NCBI RefSeq assembly: GCF_902859935.1
Contig: NZ_CADIKI010000008.1
Span: 186,001-250,000, forward strand
DNA length: 64,000 nt
Direction of reading: 5' to 3'
From: Paraburkholderia fynbosensis
Lineage (GTDB): Bacteria > Pseudomonadota > Gammaproteobacteria > Burkholderiales > Burkholderiaceae
A program made the position numbers and the translations under genes. Position 1 is the stretch's first letter, and each line of letters opens with the position of its first letter. Under the pieces are notes generated by a model. The model saw nothing but the letters and a program-made list of their open reading frames with translations, searched no databases and was not told the DNA's origin. Of this stretch, positions 1 through 7,496 are shown in pieces.

Positions 1-794
1 GCGTGCGCATCGAGGCGCCGAAACCCGCGCGCTGGTACCTGTCCGGCGACGGCTTCGGCTCGCTGGCGGGCGCCTCGCCGTTGCGCGCGAGCGGCCGCAA
101 CATCGAAATCTGGCTGCCGCACGAAGCGCATTCCGGCGAGCGTTCGCGCGCATGGATGAAGCTGCAGAACGAAGTGCAGATGGCGTGGTTCGAGCACCCG
201 GTCAACGAAGCGCGCGAGGCGCGGGGCCTGCCGGCCGTCAACTCGATCTGGTTTCACGCGCAGGGTGCGGCGCAGCCGGTGCGCAGCCCGTTCGCGCGAG
301 TGTATTCCGATGCCGCGGCGACACGCGGTCTCGCGATGAGCGCCGGTGTCGGGACTGGTGCGCCGCCAGCCTCGTTTGCGGCACTGTCGGCGCTGTCCGG
401 TGATCGCGTGACGGTAGCACCAGGCGGAGCGACGGTCGATGGGACAGGCGTAGCGACGAGCCGTGACCCGGGCGGCGACACAAACGGTCCCACAAACGGC
501 CCCACAAACGGCCGGACCAAAGACGCCAATGGCCCGACCGGCGCCACGCTGATCGAACTCGACCCATTCTCCGCGCCCTACATCGAGCAGGACTGGGCGC
601 GCTGGAACGACGCCTTTGCGGCCGTGCAGACCGACTGGTTCGAACCCGCGCTCGCGGCGCTGCAATCCGGCCAACTCCTCGAACTCGGCCTGACCCTATG
701 CGGCGACACCGGCTCGGTGACGCTCACGGTCACGCGCGCCGATCTGCGCAAATTCTGGCGGCGGCGCGTGCTGGCCTCGCTTTTCATTGAATGA
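1..794 (+). CDS. RpfE-type conserved protein, 5'-truncated by window edge
   Basis: The reading frame is open to the left edge, so the true start probably lies outside the window. About 263 residues are visible. The sequence resembles the conserved protein often labelled 'regulatory protein, RpfE type' that precedes recJ in Burkholderia; it has phosphoglycerate-mutase-like annotation in some relatives, and its biochemical role is not established. The C-terminal part (DWARWNDAFAAVQTDWFEPAL, then a Trp/Arg-rich end) looks well conserved. The middle holds a Gly/Thr/Asn-rich low-complexity stretch (about residues 125-180) that includes a short tandem repeat (see findings). The gene ends about 30 bases before the preferred recJ start, which suggests co-transcription. 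Confidence 0.7.
   Translation, partial: VRIEAPKPARWYLSGDGFGSLAGASPLRASGRNIEIWLPHEAHSGERSRAWMKLQNEVQMAWFEHPVNEAREARGLPAVNSIWFHAQGAAQPVRSPFARVYSDAAATRGLAMSAGVGTGAPPASFAALSALSGDRVTVAPGGATVDGTGVATSRDPGGDTNGPTNGPTNGRTKDANGPTGATLIELDPFSAPYIEQDWARWNDAFAAVQTDWFEPALAALQSGQLLELGLTLCGDTGSVTLTVTRADLRKFWRRRVLASLFIE
480..515 (+). repeat. three tandem 12-bp units (ACAAACGGYCCC-like) inside a gene
   Basis: Three near-identical 12-base units lie at 480-491, 492-503 and 504-515 and encode TNGP-TNGP-TNGR in frame. The length is a multiple of three, so copy-number change would not shift the frame. It sits in the low-complexity linker of the RpfE-type protein. Confidence 0.75.
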
Positions 795-822
795 TTTACC
801 GCATGCTCCACGGCCTCTCCGA

Positions 823-2529
823 ATGACTCGAATCGTTACGCGCGCCTGCTCCCCGGTCGACGCCGAAATCCTCACCCGCCACGGTCTGCACCCGGTGCTC
901 GCGCGTCTGTACGCCGCACGCGGCGTGTGCCTGCCCGATGAAATCGAAACCGGTCTCGCGCGGCTCGTGCCGCCCGTCGCGCTAAAGGGCTGCGAAGACG
1001 CCGCCGTGCTGCTCGCCGACGCGATCCAGCGCCAGCGCCGCATGCTGGTGGTCGCCGACTACGACTGCGACGGCGCCACCGCCTGCGCGGTCGCGGTACG
1101 CGGCCTGCGCATGTTCGGCGGCCAGATCGAGTATCTGGTGCCGAACCGCTTCGAGTACGGCTACGGCCTCACGCCTGAAATCGTTGCGCTGGCCGCACGC
1201 AGCGCGTCGGGCAAACCGGATCTGCTGATTACCGTCGACAACGGCATCGCCAGCGTCGACGGTGTCGAGGCGGCCAACGCGCTCGGCATCGACGTGCTGG
1301 TCACCGATCACCACCTGCCCGGCGACGAACTGCCCGCCGCCCGCGCGATCGTCAATCCGAACCAGCCGGGCTGCACGTTCCCGAGCAAGTGCATCGCGGG
1401 CGTCGGCGTGATGTTCTACGTGCTGCTCGCGTTGCGCGCGGAATTGCGGCGCCGTGGCGCATTTGGCGACGACTTTCCCGAACCGCGCCTCGACGGCCTG
1501 CTCGATCTGGTCGCGCTCGGCACGGTCGCCGACGTGGTCAAGCTCGACGGCAATAACCGCGTGCTGGTCGCGCAAGGCTTGCAGCGCATCCGCAAAGGCA
1601 AGATGCAGCCGGGCATCGCCGCGCTCTTTCGCGCCGCCGCGCGTGACGCCCGCAGCGCGTCGGGCTTCGACCTCGGCTTCGCGCTGGGGCCGCGGCTGAA
1701 CGCGGCGGGACGCCTGTCGGACATGTCGCTCGGGATCGAATGCCTGACCACCGACGACATCGGCCGCGCCTGGGACCTCGCGCAGCAACTCGACACGATG
1801 AACCGCGAGCGCCGCGAGATCGAAGCCGGCATGCAGCAGCAGGCGCTCGACGATCTCTCGGCCATCGATCCGGCAGGCGCGACCACCATCACGCTGTTCA
1901 ATCCGGGCTGGCATCAGGGTGTGATCGGCATCGTCGCCGGACGGCTGAAGGAGAAATTCCACCGGCCCTCGTTCACCTTCGCGCTCGCCGACGACAGCGG
2001 CCAAACCGTCAAAGGTTCGGGCCGCTCGATCCCCGGTTTCCATCTGCGCGATGCGCTCGATCTGATCTCGAAGCGCGAGCCGAGCCTGATCGTCAAATTC
2101 GGCGGCCATGCGATGGCCGCGGGCCTGACGCTCGCCGCCGCCGACGTGCCGCGCTTCACCGCCGCGTTCGAGGCGGTCGGCCGCGAGTGGCTGTCCGAGG
2201 AGGCGCTGTCGCGCACGGTGGAGACCGACGGCGAACTCGAAGACGCGTACTTCACGCCGCAATTCGTCGAGATGCTCGACGCGGCCGTGTGGGGCCAAGG
2301 CTTTCCGGCGCCGGTGTTTTCGGGCGAATTCGACATCGCGTCGCAGGCGCTGGTGAAGGACAAGCATCTGAAGCTGCAGCTCATACGCGGGCGCCAGCGC
2401 TTCAACGCGATCTGGTTCAACCACACGGACACGCTGCCCGCGCGGACCACCGTCGCCTACCGGCTGGCGAGCGACACGTGGAACGGCGTGTCGCGCGTGC
2501 AACTGATCGTCGAGCACGCGGCGAGTTGA
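823..2529 (+). CDS. recJ: single-stranded-DNA-specific exonuclease RecJ
   Basis: RecJ is a 5'-to-3' single-strand exonuclease of the DHH family that acts in RecFOR recombination, mismatch repair and base-excision repair in the cytoplasm. Seen here: an N-terminal DHH phosphoesterase domain with VVADYDCDGATA (motif I) and LVTDHHLPG (the DHH motif), then a DHHA1 domain with GSGRSIPGFHL and GGHAMAAGLTL, and a C-terminal OB-like part. The length of 568 residues is close to the E. coli protein (577). I chose the ATG at 823 (MTRIVTRACSPVDAEIL) because it matches the family N-terminus; an in-frame TTG at 787 would overlap the upstream gene by 8 bases. Confidence 0.95.
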   Translation: MTRIVTRACSPVDAEILTRHGLHPVLARLYAARGVCLPDEIETGLARLVPPVALKGCEDAAVLLADAIQRQRRMLVVADYDCDGATACAVAVRGLRMFGGQIEYLVPNRFEYGYGLTPEIVALAARSASGKPDLLITVDNGIASVDGVEAANALGIDVLVTDHHLPGDELPAARAIVNPNQPGCTFPSKCIAGVGVMFYVLLALRAELRRRGAFGDDFPEPRLDGLLDLVALGTVADVVKLDGNNRVLVAQGLQRIRKGKMQPGIAALFRAAARDARSASGFDLGFALGPRLNAAGRLSDMSLGIECLTTDDIGRAWDLAQQLDTMNRERREIEAGMQQQALDDLSAIDPAGATTITLFNPGWHQGVIGIVAGRLKEKFHRPSFTFALADDSGQTVKGSGRSIPGFHLRDALDLISKREPSLIVKFGGHAMAAGLTLAAADVPRFTAAFEAVGREWLSEEALSRTVETDGELEDAYFTPQFVEMLDAAVWGQGFPAPVFSGEFDIASQALVKDKHLKLQLIRGRQRFNAIWFNHTDTLPARTTVAYRLASDTWNGVSRVQLIVEHAAS

Positions 2530-2776
2530 GGCTGCGGTTGAAGTGGGCAACTGGCGTCAGCCACCGCGGTTTGCCGCGAAAGCGGGCAAGGTAACGTGGC
2601 CGATCGCTGTGACCAACCGACGTGGCCAAACCGAAGCAGCAGCCTGAACCGCCGACCCGCACCGCCCCCAGCCATCCCGCCTGCGCCGGCCGCAAAAACG
2701 GCGAAAATCTCCGCAAAATCAATCCCGAACCCGCGCCGGATCACTCGAGAGCCTCCGGCGCCGCGCGTCGATCGGC

Positions 2777-2782
2777 TATAAT
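2777..2782 (+). promoter_or_regulatory. probable -10 box upstream of prfB
   Basis: A perfect TATAAT lies 31 bases before the prfB ATG. No good -35 is visible 16-18 bases upstream, so this is a weak promoter call. Confidence 0.4.
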
Positions 2783-2813
2783 TTCCCCTTTTTACGAAGC
2801 TATAAAGATCGAC

Positions 2814-3918
2814 ATGGAAGCGGAACGTCTCAACGCGATCGAAGCCTCTCTGGCGGACCTGCGCACGCGCGCGGCCGACCTACGGGGGTATCTTTGACTA
2901 CGACGACAAAGCACTGCGTCTAATCGAAGTCAACCGGGAACTCGAAGACCCGGACGTCTGGAACGACTCGAAGCATGCCCAGGCCCTCGGCCGGGAAAAG
3001 AAACTGCTCGACGACACAGTCGGCAAACTCACCTCGCTGCACAACGACCTGCGCGACGCGCAGGATCTGTTCGAGATGGCGCGTGAAGAAAGCGACGACG
3101 AAACGCTGCTCGCCTGCGAAGCGGATGCGCAAGGGCTCGAGTCGCGCGTCGCCGACATGGAGTTCCGCCGGATGTTCGCGAACCCGGCCGACCCGAACAA
3201 CGCGTTTCTCGACATCCAGGCCGGCGCCGGCGGCACCGAAGCGTGCGACTGGGCGTCGATGCTGCTGCGCCAGTACCTGCGCTACTGCGAACGCAAGGGC
3301 TTCAAGACCGAAGTGCTGGAGCAGACCGACGGCGACGTCGCGGGCATCAAGAACGCGACGATCAAGATCGAGGGCGAATACGCCTACGGCTTCCTGCGCA
3401 CCGAGACCGGCGTGCACCGCCTCGTGCGCAAGTCGCCTTTCGACTCGTCGGGCGGGCGTCATACGTCGTTCTCGTCGGTGTTCGTGTACCCGGAAATCGA
3501 CGACTCGATCGAAGTGGACATCAACCCGGCCGATCTGCGCATCGACACGTATCGCGCGTCCGGCGCAGGCGGTCAGCACATCAACAAGACCGACTCCGCC
3601 GTGCGTATCACGCACATGCCGTCGGGCATCGTCGTGCAGTGCCAGAACGACCGTTCGCAGCACCGCAACCGCGCCGAAGCGATGGCCATGCTGAAGTCGC
3701 GCCTGTACGAAGCGGAAATCCGCAAGCGTCAGGAAGAGCAGGACAAGCTCGAAGCCGGCAAGACCGATGTGGGCTGGGGACATCAGATCCGCTCGTACGT
3801 GCTGGACAACAGCCGTATCAAGGACCTGCGCACCAACGTCGAAATCAGCAATACCAAGAGCGTGCTCGACGGCGACCTCGACCCGTTCATCAGCGCAAGC
3901 CTGAAACAAGGCGTGTAA
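2814..3918 (+). CDS. prfB: peptide chain release factor 2 (programmed +1 frameshift)
   Basis: RF2 recognises UGA and UAA stop codons and triggers peptide release on the ribosome. The gene is in two frames. The first starts at ATG 2814 (MEAERLNAIEASLADL) and reaches an in-frame TGA at 2895-2897. The second continues from GAC at 2896, giving a 367-residue product of normal RF2 length. The GGQ catalytic motif is present (GAGGQHINKTDSAVR), along with the anticodon-like region seen in RF2. Read without the shift, the gene would be mis-called as a short ORF plus an N-terminally truncated protein. The next gene, lysS, follows after 133 bases; prfB-lysS is a common pairing. Confidence 0.96.
2885..2898 (+). 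other. programmed +1 ribosomal frameshift site of prfB
   Basis: The slippery CTT (2892-2894) is followed by the stop TGA (2895-2897) and C, and is preceded by a G-rich Shine-Dalgarno-like GGGGG at the usual short distance. This is the classic autoregulatory site: low RF2 makes the ribosome pause at UGA and slip by one base. The sequence matches the E. coli site almost base for base. Confidence 0.95.
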
Positions 3919-4051
3919 CCCGCGCAATCGGCGCGGCTTTGCAATGAGCCGCGCCGCATCTTTTTACCGCCTGAGGTTTTTACACTGACTGGCCTCCCGC
4001 ATCCGGCGCACTCCGGTGCATGCCGACGCGGGCCACCGAACACACATCATC

Positions 4052-5608
4052 ATGAACGAATCGACCCAGCCTAATGCGGCCCAGCCCAATGTGGCCCAGC
4101 CGACAGTCGCGCCCGAGGTGGACGACAACAAGATCATGGCCGAACGCCGTGAAAAGCTGCGCGAGCTGCGTGAGCAAGGCGTCGCCTATCCGAACGATTT
4201 CCGTCCCACGCACCACGCCGAAGATCTGCAGGAACAGTTCGAGCACGCCGACAAGGAAGCACTCGAAGCGAATCCGCTCGAAGTCGCGATCGCCGGTCGC
4301 ATGATGCTCAAGCGCGTGATGGGCAAGGCGAGCTTCGCGACCGTGCGCGACGGCTCGGGTCAGATCCAGTTCTTCATCACGCCGGCCGACGTCGGTCAGC
4401 AAACGTACGACGCCTTCAAGAAGTGGGACATGGGCGACATCGTCGCGGCGCGCGGCGTGCTGTTCCGCACCAACAAGGGCGAGCTGTCGGTGCGCTGCAC
4501 CGAGCTGCGTCTGCTGTCGAAGTCGCTGCGTCCGCTGCCGGACAAGTTCCACGGTCTGTCGGACCAGGAAATGAAGTATCGCCAGCGCTACGTCGACCTG
4601 ATCGTCACGCCGGAAACGCGCAAGACGTTCGTCGCGCGCACCCGTGCTATTTCGTCGATCCGCAAGTTCATGGCCGACGCCGACTTCATGGAAGTCGAAA
4701 CGCCGATGCTGCATCCGATTCCGGGCGGCGCTGCGGCCAAGCCGTTCACCACGCATCACAACGCGCTCGACATGCAGATGTTCCTGCGCATTGCGCCGGA
4801 GCTGTATCTGAAGCGTCTGGTGGTCGGCGGCTTCGAGCGTGTGTTCGAGATCAACCGTAACTTCCGCAACGAGGGCGTGTCGGTGCGCCACAATCCGGAA
4901 TTCACGATGATCGAGTTCTACGCCGCGTACACCGATTACAAGTGGGTGATGGACTTCACCGAGCAGCTGATCCGCCAGGCCGCGATCGACGCACTGGGCA
5001 CCGCCACCATCACCTATCAGGGCCGCGAACTCGATCTGGCCAAGCCGTTCCATCGGCTGACGATTACCCAGGCGATCCAGAAGTACGCGCCGCAATACAC
5101 GAACGAACAACTCGCCGACAGTGCGTTCCTGCGCACCGAGCTGAAGAAGTTCGGCGTCGATGCGTCGCAGCCGCAGTTCCTGAACGCGGGCGTGGGCTCG
5201 CTGCAACTGGCGCTGTTCGAAGAGACCGCCGAGTCGCAATTGTGGGAACCGACCTACATCATCGACTACCCGATCGAAGTATCGCCGCTCGCGCGCGCGT
5301 CGGACAAGGTCGACGGCATCACCGAGCGTTTCGAACTGTTCATCACCGGCCGCGAGATCGCCAACGGCTTCTCGGAACTGAACGATCCGGAAGACCAGGC
5401 CGCCCGCTTCAAGAAGCAGGTTGACCAGAAGGACGCCGGCGACGAGGAAGCGATGTTCTACGACGCGGACTATATTCGCGCGCTCGAATACGGCATGCCG
5501 CCGGCCGGCGGTTGCGGGATCGGCATCGATCGTCTGGTGATGATGCTGACGGACAGCCCGAGCATTCGCGACGTGATTCTGTTCCCGCATCTGCGCCGCG
5601 AAGACTGA
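4052..5608 (+). CDS. lysS: lysyl-tRNA synthetase, class II
   Basis: LysRS charges tRNA-Lys with lysine in the cytoplasm. The N-terminal OB-fold anticodon-binding domain (about residues 60-165) is followed by the class II core with motif 2 (FRNEGVSVRHNPEFTMIEFY) and motif 3 (GIGIDRLVMMLTDSPSIRDV). The length of 518 residues is normal (about 505 in E. coli). I chose the ATG at 4052, giving MNESTQPNAAQPN; the first 35 or so residues form an Ala/Gln/Pro-rich extension, including a short repeat (QPNAAQPNVAQP). It lies downstream of prfB on the same strand and ends in a strong terminator. Confidence 0.96.
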   Translation: MNESTQPNAAQPNVAQPTVAPEVDDNKIMAERREKLRELREQGVAYPNDFRPTHHAEDLQEQFEHADKEALEANPLEVAIAGRMMLKRVMGKASFATVRDGSGQIQFFITPADVGQQTYDAFKKWDMGDIVAARGVLFRTNKGELSVRCTELRLLSKSLRPLPDKFHGLSDQEMKYRQRYVDLIVTPETRKTFVARTRAISSIRKFMADADFMEVETPMLHPIPGGAAAKPFTTHHNALDMQMFLRIAPELYLKRLVVGGFERVFEINRNFRNEGVSVRHNPEFTMIEFYAAYTDYKWVMDFTEQLIRQAAIDALGTATITYQGRELDLAKPFHRLTITQAIQKYAPQYTNEQLADSAFLRTELKKFGVDASQPQFLNAGVGSLQLALFEETAESQLWEPTYIIDYPIEVSPLARASDKVDGITERFELFITGREIANGFSELNDPEDQAARFKKQVDQKDAGDEEAMFYDADYIRALEYGMPPAGGCGIGIDRLVMMLTDSPSIRDVILFPHLRRED

Positions 5609-5633
5609 TTTTCACGCGGTGCGCATCAAAGCA

Positions 5634-5667
5634 AACGCCTGGCTCCCGGAGCCGGGCGTTTTTTCTT
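5634..5667 (+). terminator. intrinsic terminator after lysS
   Basis: Arms of 13 bases (AACGCCTGGCTCC and its near-complement, one wobble pair) close on a one-base centre and are followed by a T-rich run. Confidence 0.85.
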
Positions 5668-5923
5668 GCAGCGCGCGGAAAGCTACGGGCGGTGGGCATG
5701 TTCGATGGTTTGTAACTATAGGTAAAAGCTGAAGAAGTGCGGTCGCGTCACTGCAACGGGCACTTGTGTCGAACGTTGTAAAGACCAAGGCGCCCCGCTC
5801 GCCTTCGCCAAGGCATGGCGGCAGCCCACACCTTAGCCGGTTACAAATTGAAACGCCAACGGGATCGAATTGCCGGACACTCGGTCTCAATAAAAGTCGA
5901 CTCTGCTAGAGACGGAGGCCAAC
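5668..5923. other. intergenic stretch, nothing recognised
   Basis: Between the lysS terminator and the glycine-zipper gene I see no gene with normal codon bias. It presumably holds the promoter of the downstream gene, but no clear -35/-10 pair stands out. A ribosome binding site (GGAGG) lies close before the ATG at 5924. Confidence 0.5.
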
Positions 5924-6652
5924 ATGGACAAGCCCACCATCGATACCCAGCCCACGCAACAACGCCGTCTTCACCCGCTCGTCGCGGGCGCGGCGGCGGC
6001 GGTCATCATCGCGAGCCTCGCCGCGACTGCGGCCGTCACGGGCCTGTTCCCGAAGGCGTCGAGCAGCGGCGCGCAAACCGATCAGACTCAGGCCGCGCAA
6101 GTGACGCCACAACCGGGCGTCGTCGATTCGGCGGCGCCGGTCAACGGGTCGGCGCAACAGCAGCTCGCGCAACAGCAACAAGCACCGCAACAAGCACCGC
6201 AGCGGGCTCAACAGCCGGCGCCGGAGCCTATGCCGCCACAGCAGCAACAGTATGCCCAGCAGCAACAGGCTCAACCTGCGCCGCCATACGCGCAACAACG
6301 TCCCTCATCCCCCGCCTATTGCTCGACATGCGGCACCGTCGTCGCCATTTCGGCGGTCCGTCAGGAAGGTCATGGCACCGGCATCGGCGCGGTCGGCGGC
6401 GCGGTGGCCGGTGGCGTAGTCGGCAACCAGTTCGGCGCTGGAGGCGGGCGCACGGCGATGACGCTGCTCGGCGCACTGGGCGGCGGCCTCGCTGGCAACT
6501 CGGTCGAAAAGCACATCCGCAGCTCGACGTCGTATTCGGTGCGGGTGCGGATGGAAAACGGCAAGACGCGCTATTTCACGTATCACGAAGCGCCGCCGTT
6601 CCAGCAAGGTCAGCGCGTCCGGGTCGAAAACGGCACGCTGGCCGCAGGCTAG
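5924..6652 (+). CDS. glycine-zipper 2TM-type envelope protein
   Basis: A 242-residue protein of unknown specific function. Seen: a short polar N-terminus, one hydrophobic segment (about residues 22-44), a long Gln/Pro/Ala linker (about 65-125), then a motif with two cysteines (YCSTCGTVVAISAV). After that come two Gly-rich zipper segments (GIGAVGGAVAGGVVGNQ and LLGALGGGLAGNSVEK) and a short C-terminal domain ending VRVENGTLAAG. This order matches 'glycine zipper 2TM domain' proteins, related to the 17-kDa surface antigen family and thought to sit in the cell envelope. The lack of an N-terminal lipobox suggests an inner-membrane anchor. RBS GGAGG precedes the ATG. It is monocistronic, with a strong terminator after it. 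Confidence 0.8.
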   Translation: MDKPTIDTQPTQQRRLHPLVAGAAAAVIIASLAATAAVTGLFPKASSSGAQTDQTQAAQVTPQPGVVDSAAPVNGSAQQQLAQQQQAPQQAPQRAQQPAPEPMPPQQQQYAQQQQAQPAPPYAQQRPSSPAYCSTCGTVVAISAVRQEGHGTGIGAVGGAVAGGVVGNQFGAGGGRTAMTLLGALGGGLAGNSVEKHIRSSTSYSVRVRMENGKTRYFTYHEAPPFQQGQRVRVENGTLAAG

Positions 6653-6700
6653 GCCAACGAAAAGGCCAAGGGAGGCAGTCCGGCATTCCCGCGGACGTTA

Positions 6701-6731
6701 AAAAAGGCGATTCCAATGGAATCGCCTTTTT
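6701..6731. terminator. bidirectional intrinsic terminator
   Basis: Perfect 15-base arms (AAAAAGGCGATTCCA and its complement) around a single A. With A-run and T-run on the two sides it can end transcripts from both the glycine-zipper gene (+) and iscX (-), which converge here. Confidence 0.9.
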
Positions 6732-6800
6732 CTTTGCCGCGAGGCAGCCGAAGCGGAACCGTTTCACGCATCGGCCACGGACCGATCAGTCACGCCGCGC

Positions 6801-6998
6801 TCAGTAATCCGCGTCTTCAATCCATGCAGTCTGAATCGCCTCGAGGATCTTTTCGCTCGAACGGTTAGGATCGTCGTCGAATCCTTCCAGCTCGGTGACC
6901 CAGCGGTGCAAGTCGGTGAAGCGCACCTGCTGCGGATCGATGTCCTGGTGCTTGTCAGTCAGGGCCATCGCGATGTCTTGCGTATCGGTCCACTTCAT
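6801..6998 (-). CDS. iscX: iron-sulfur assembly protein IscX
   Basis: A 65-residue acidic protein matching the IscX/YfhJ family throughout (MKWTDTQDIAMAL, then the C-terminal ILEAIQTAWIEDADY). In known systems IscX binds IscS and iron and modulates the rate of cluster assembly. It is the last gene of the isc operon, 15 bases after fdx, with a good ribosome binding site (GGAGG) upstream of the ATG. Confidence 0.93.
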   Translation of the reverse strand: MKWTDTQDIAMALTDKHQDIDPQQVRFTDLHRWVTELEGFDDDPNRSSEKILEAIQTAWIEDADY

Positions 6999-7013
6999 GG
7001 CTGCATCCTCCTG

Positions 7014-7355
7014 TTAGTGGTTTTCCTTCGCGTGATTGATCGAATAACGCGGAATTTCGACGACCAGGTCCTGCTCCGCCGGCACCATCGCCTGGCACGA
7101 CAGACGCGAAGCCGGCTCGAGCCCCCACGCCTTGTCCAACAGATCGTCCTCGTCTTCCTCGGACGGCGTCAAGGCGGCGAAACCCTCACGCACGATCACG
7201 TGACAGGTCGTGCACGCGCAGGACTTCTCGCACGCGTGCTCGATTTCAATGCCGTTCTCGAGCAGATTGTCGCAAATGCTCTTGCCAGGCACGGCATCGA
7301 TCACCGCGCCTTCCGGGCACAGTTCGACGTGGGGCAGCACAACGATTTGAGGCAT
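7014..7355 (-). CDS. fdx: ISC-type [2Fe-2S] ferredoxin
   Basis: A 113-residue adrenodoxin-type ferredoxin that supplies electrons during cluster assembly on IscU. The four cluster ligands are visible: CEKSCACTTC supplies three cysteines and the fourth lies near residue 87 (SCQAMVP). The start MPQIVVLPHVELCPEGAV is typical of isc-linked ferredoxins. It lies between hscA and iscX in the canonical order. Confidence 0.95.
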   Translation of the reverse strand: MPQIVVLPHVELCPEGAVIDAVPGKSICDNLLENGIEIEHACEKSCACTTCHVIVREGFAALTPSEEDEDDLLDKAWGLEPASRLSCQAMVPAEQDLVVEIPRYSINHAKENH

Positions 7356-7496
7356 ACATTTTCCGTTTGGGTCTGAGGCGCGGCGGCCATCAACGGGCTC
7401 CGCACCATTTTACTGGCGCCGTGGGGACTTTTTAAGTCCGCACGGCGCGCTTGAGCGTCGGTGGCCAGCGCGGCGCCTGCCGTCGGCTCGCGACGC

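Noticed and set aside
982..2550. Long open frame on the - strand opposite recJ
   Set aside because: It is an antisense shadow of recJ in GC-rich DNA: Arg/Ala-rich with no family similarity, while recJ is unmistakable.
3980..5590. Long - strand frame opposite lysS
   Set aside because: Antisense shadow with charged low-complexity composition; the + strand is a clear lysyl-tRNA synthetase.
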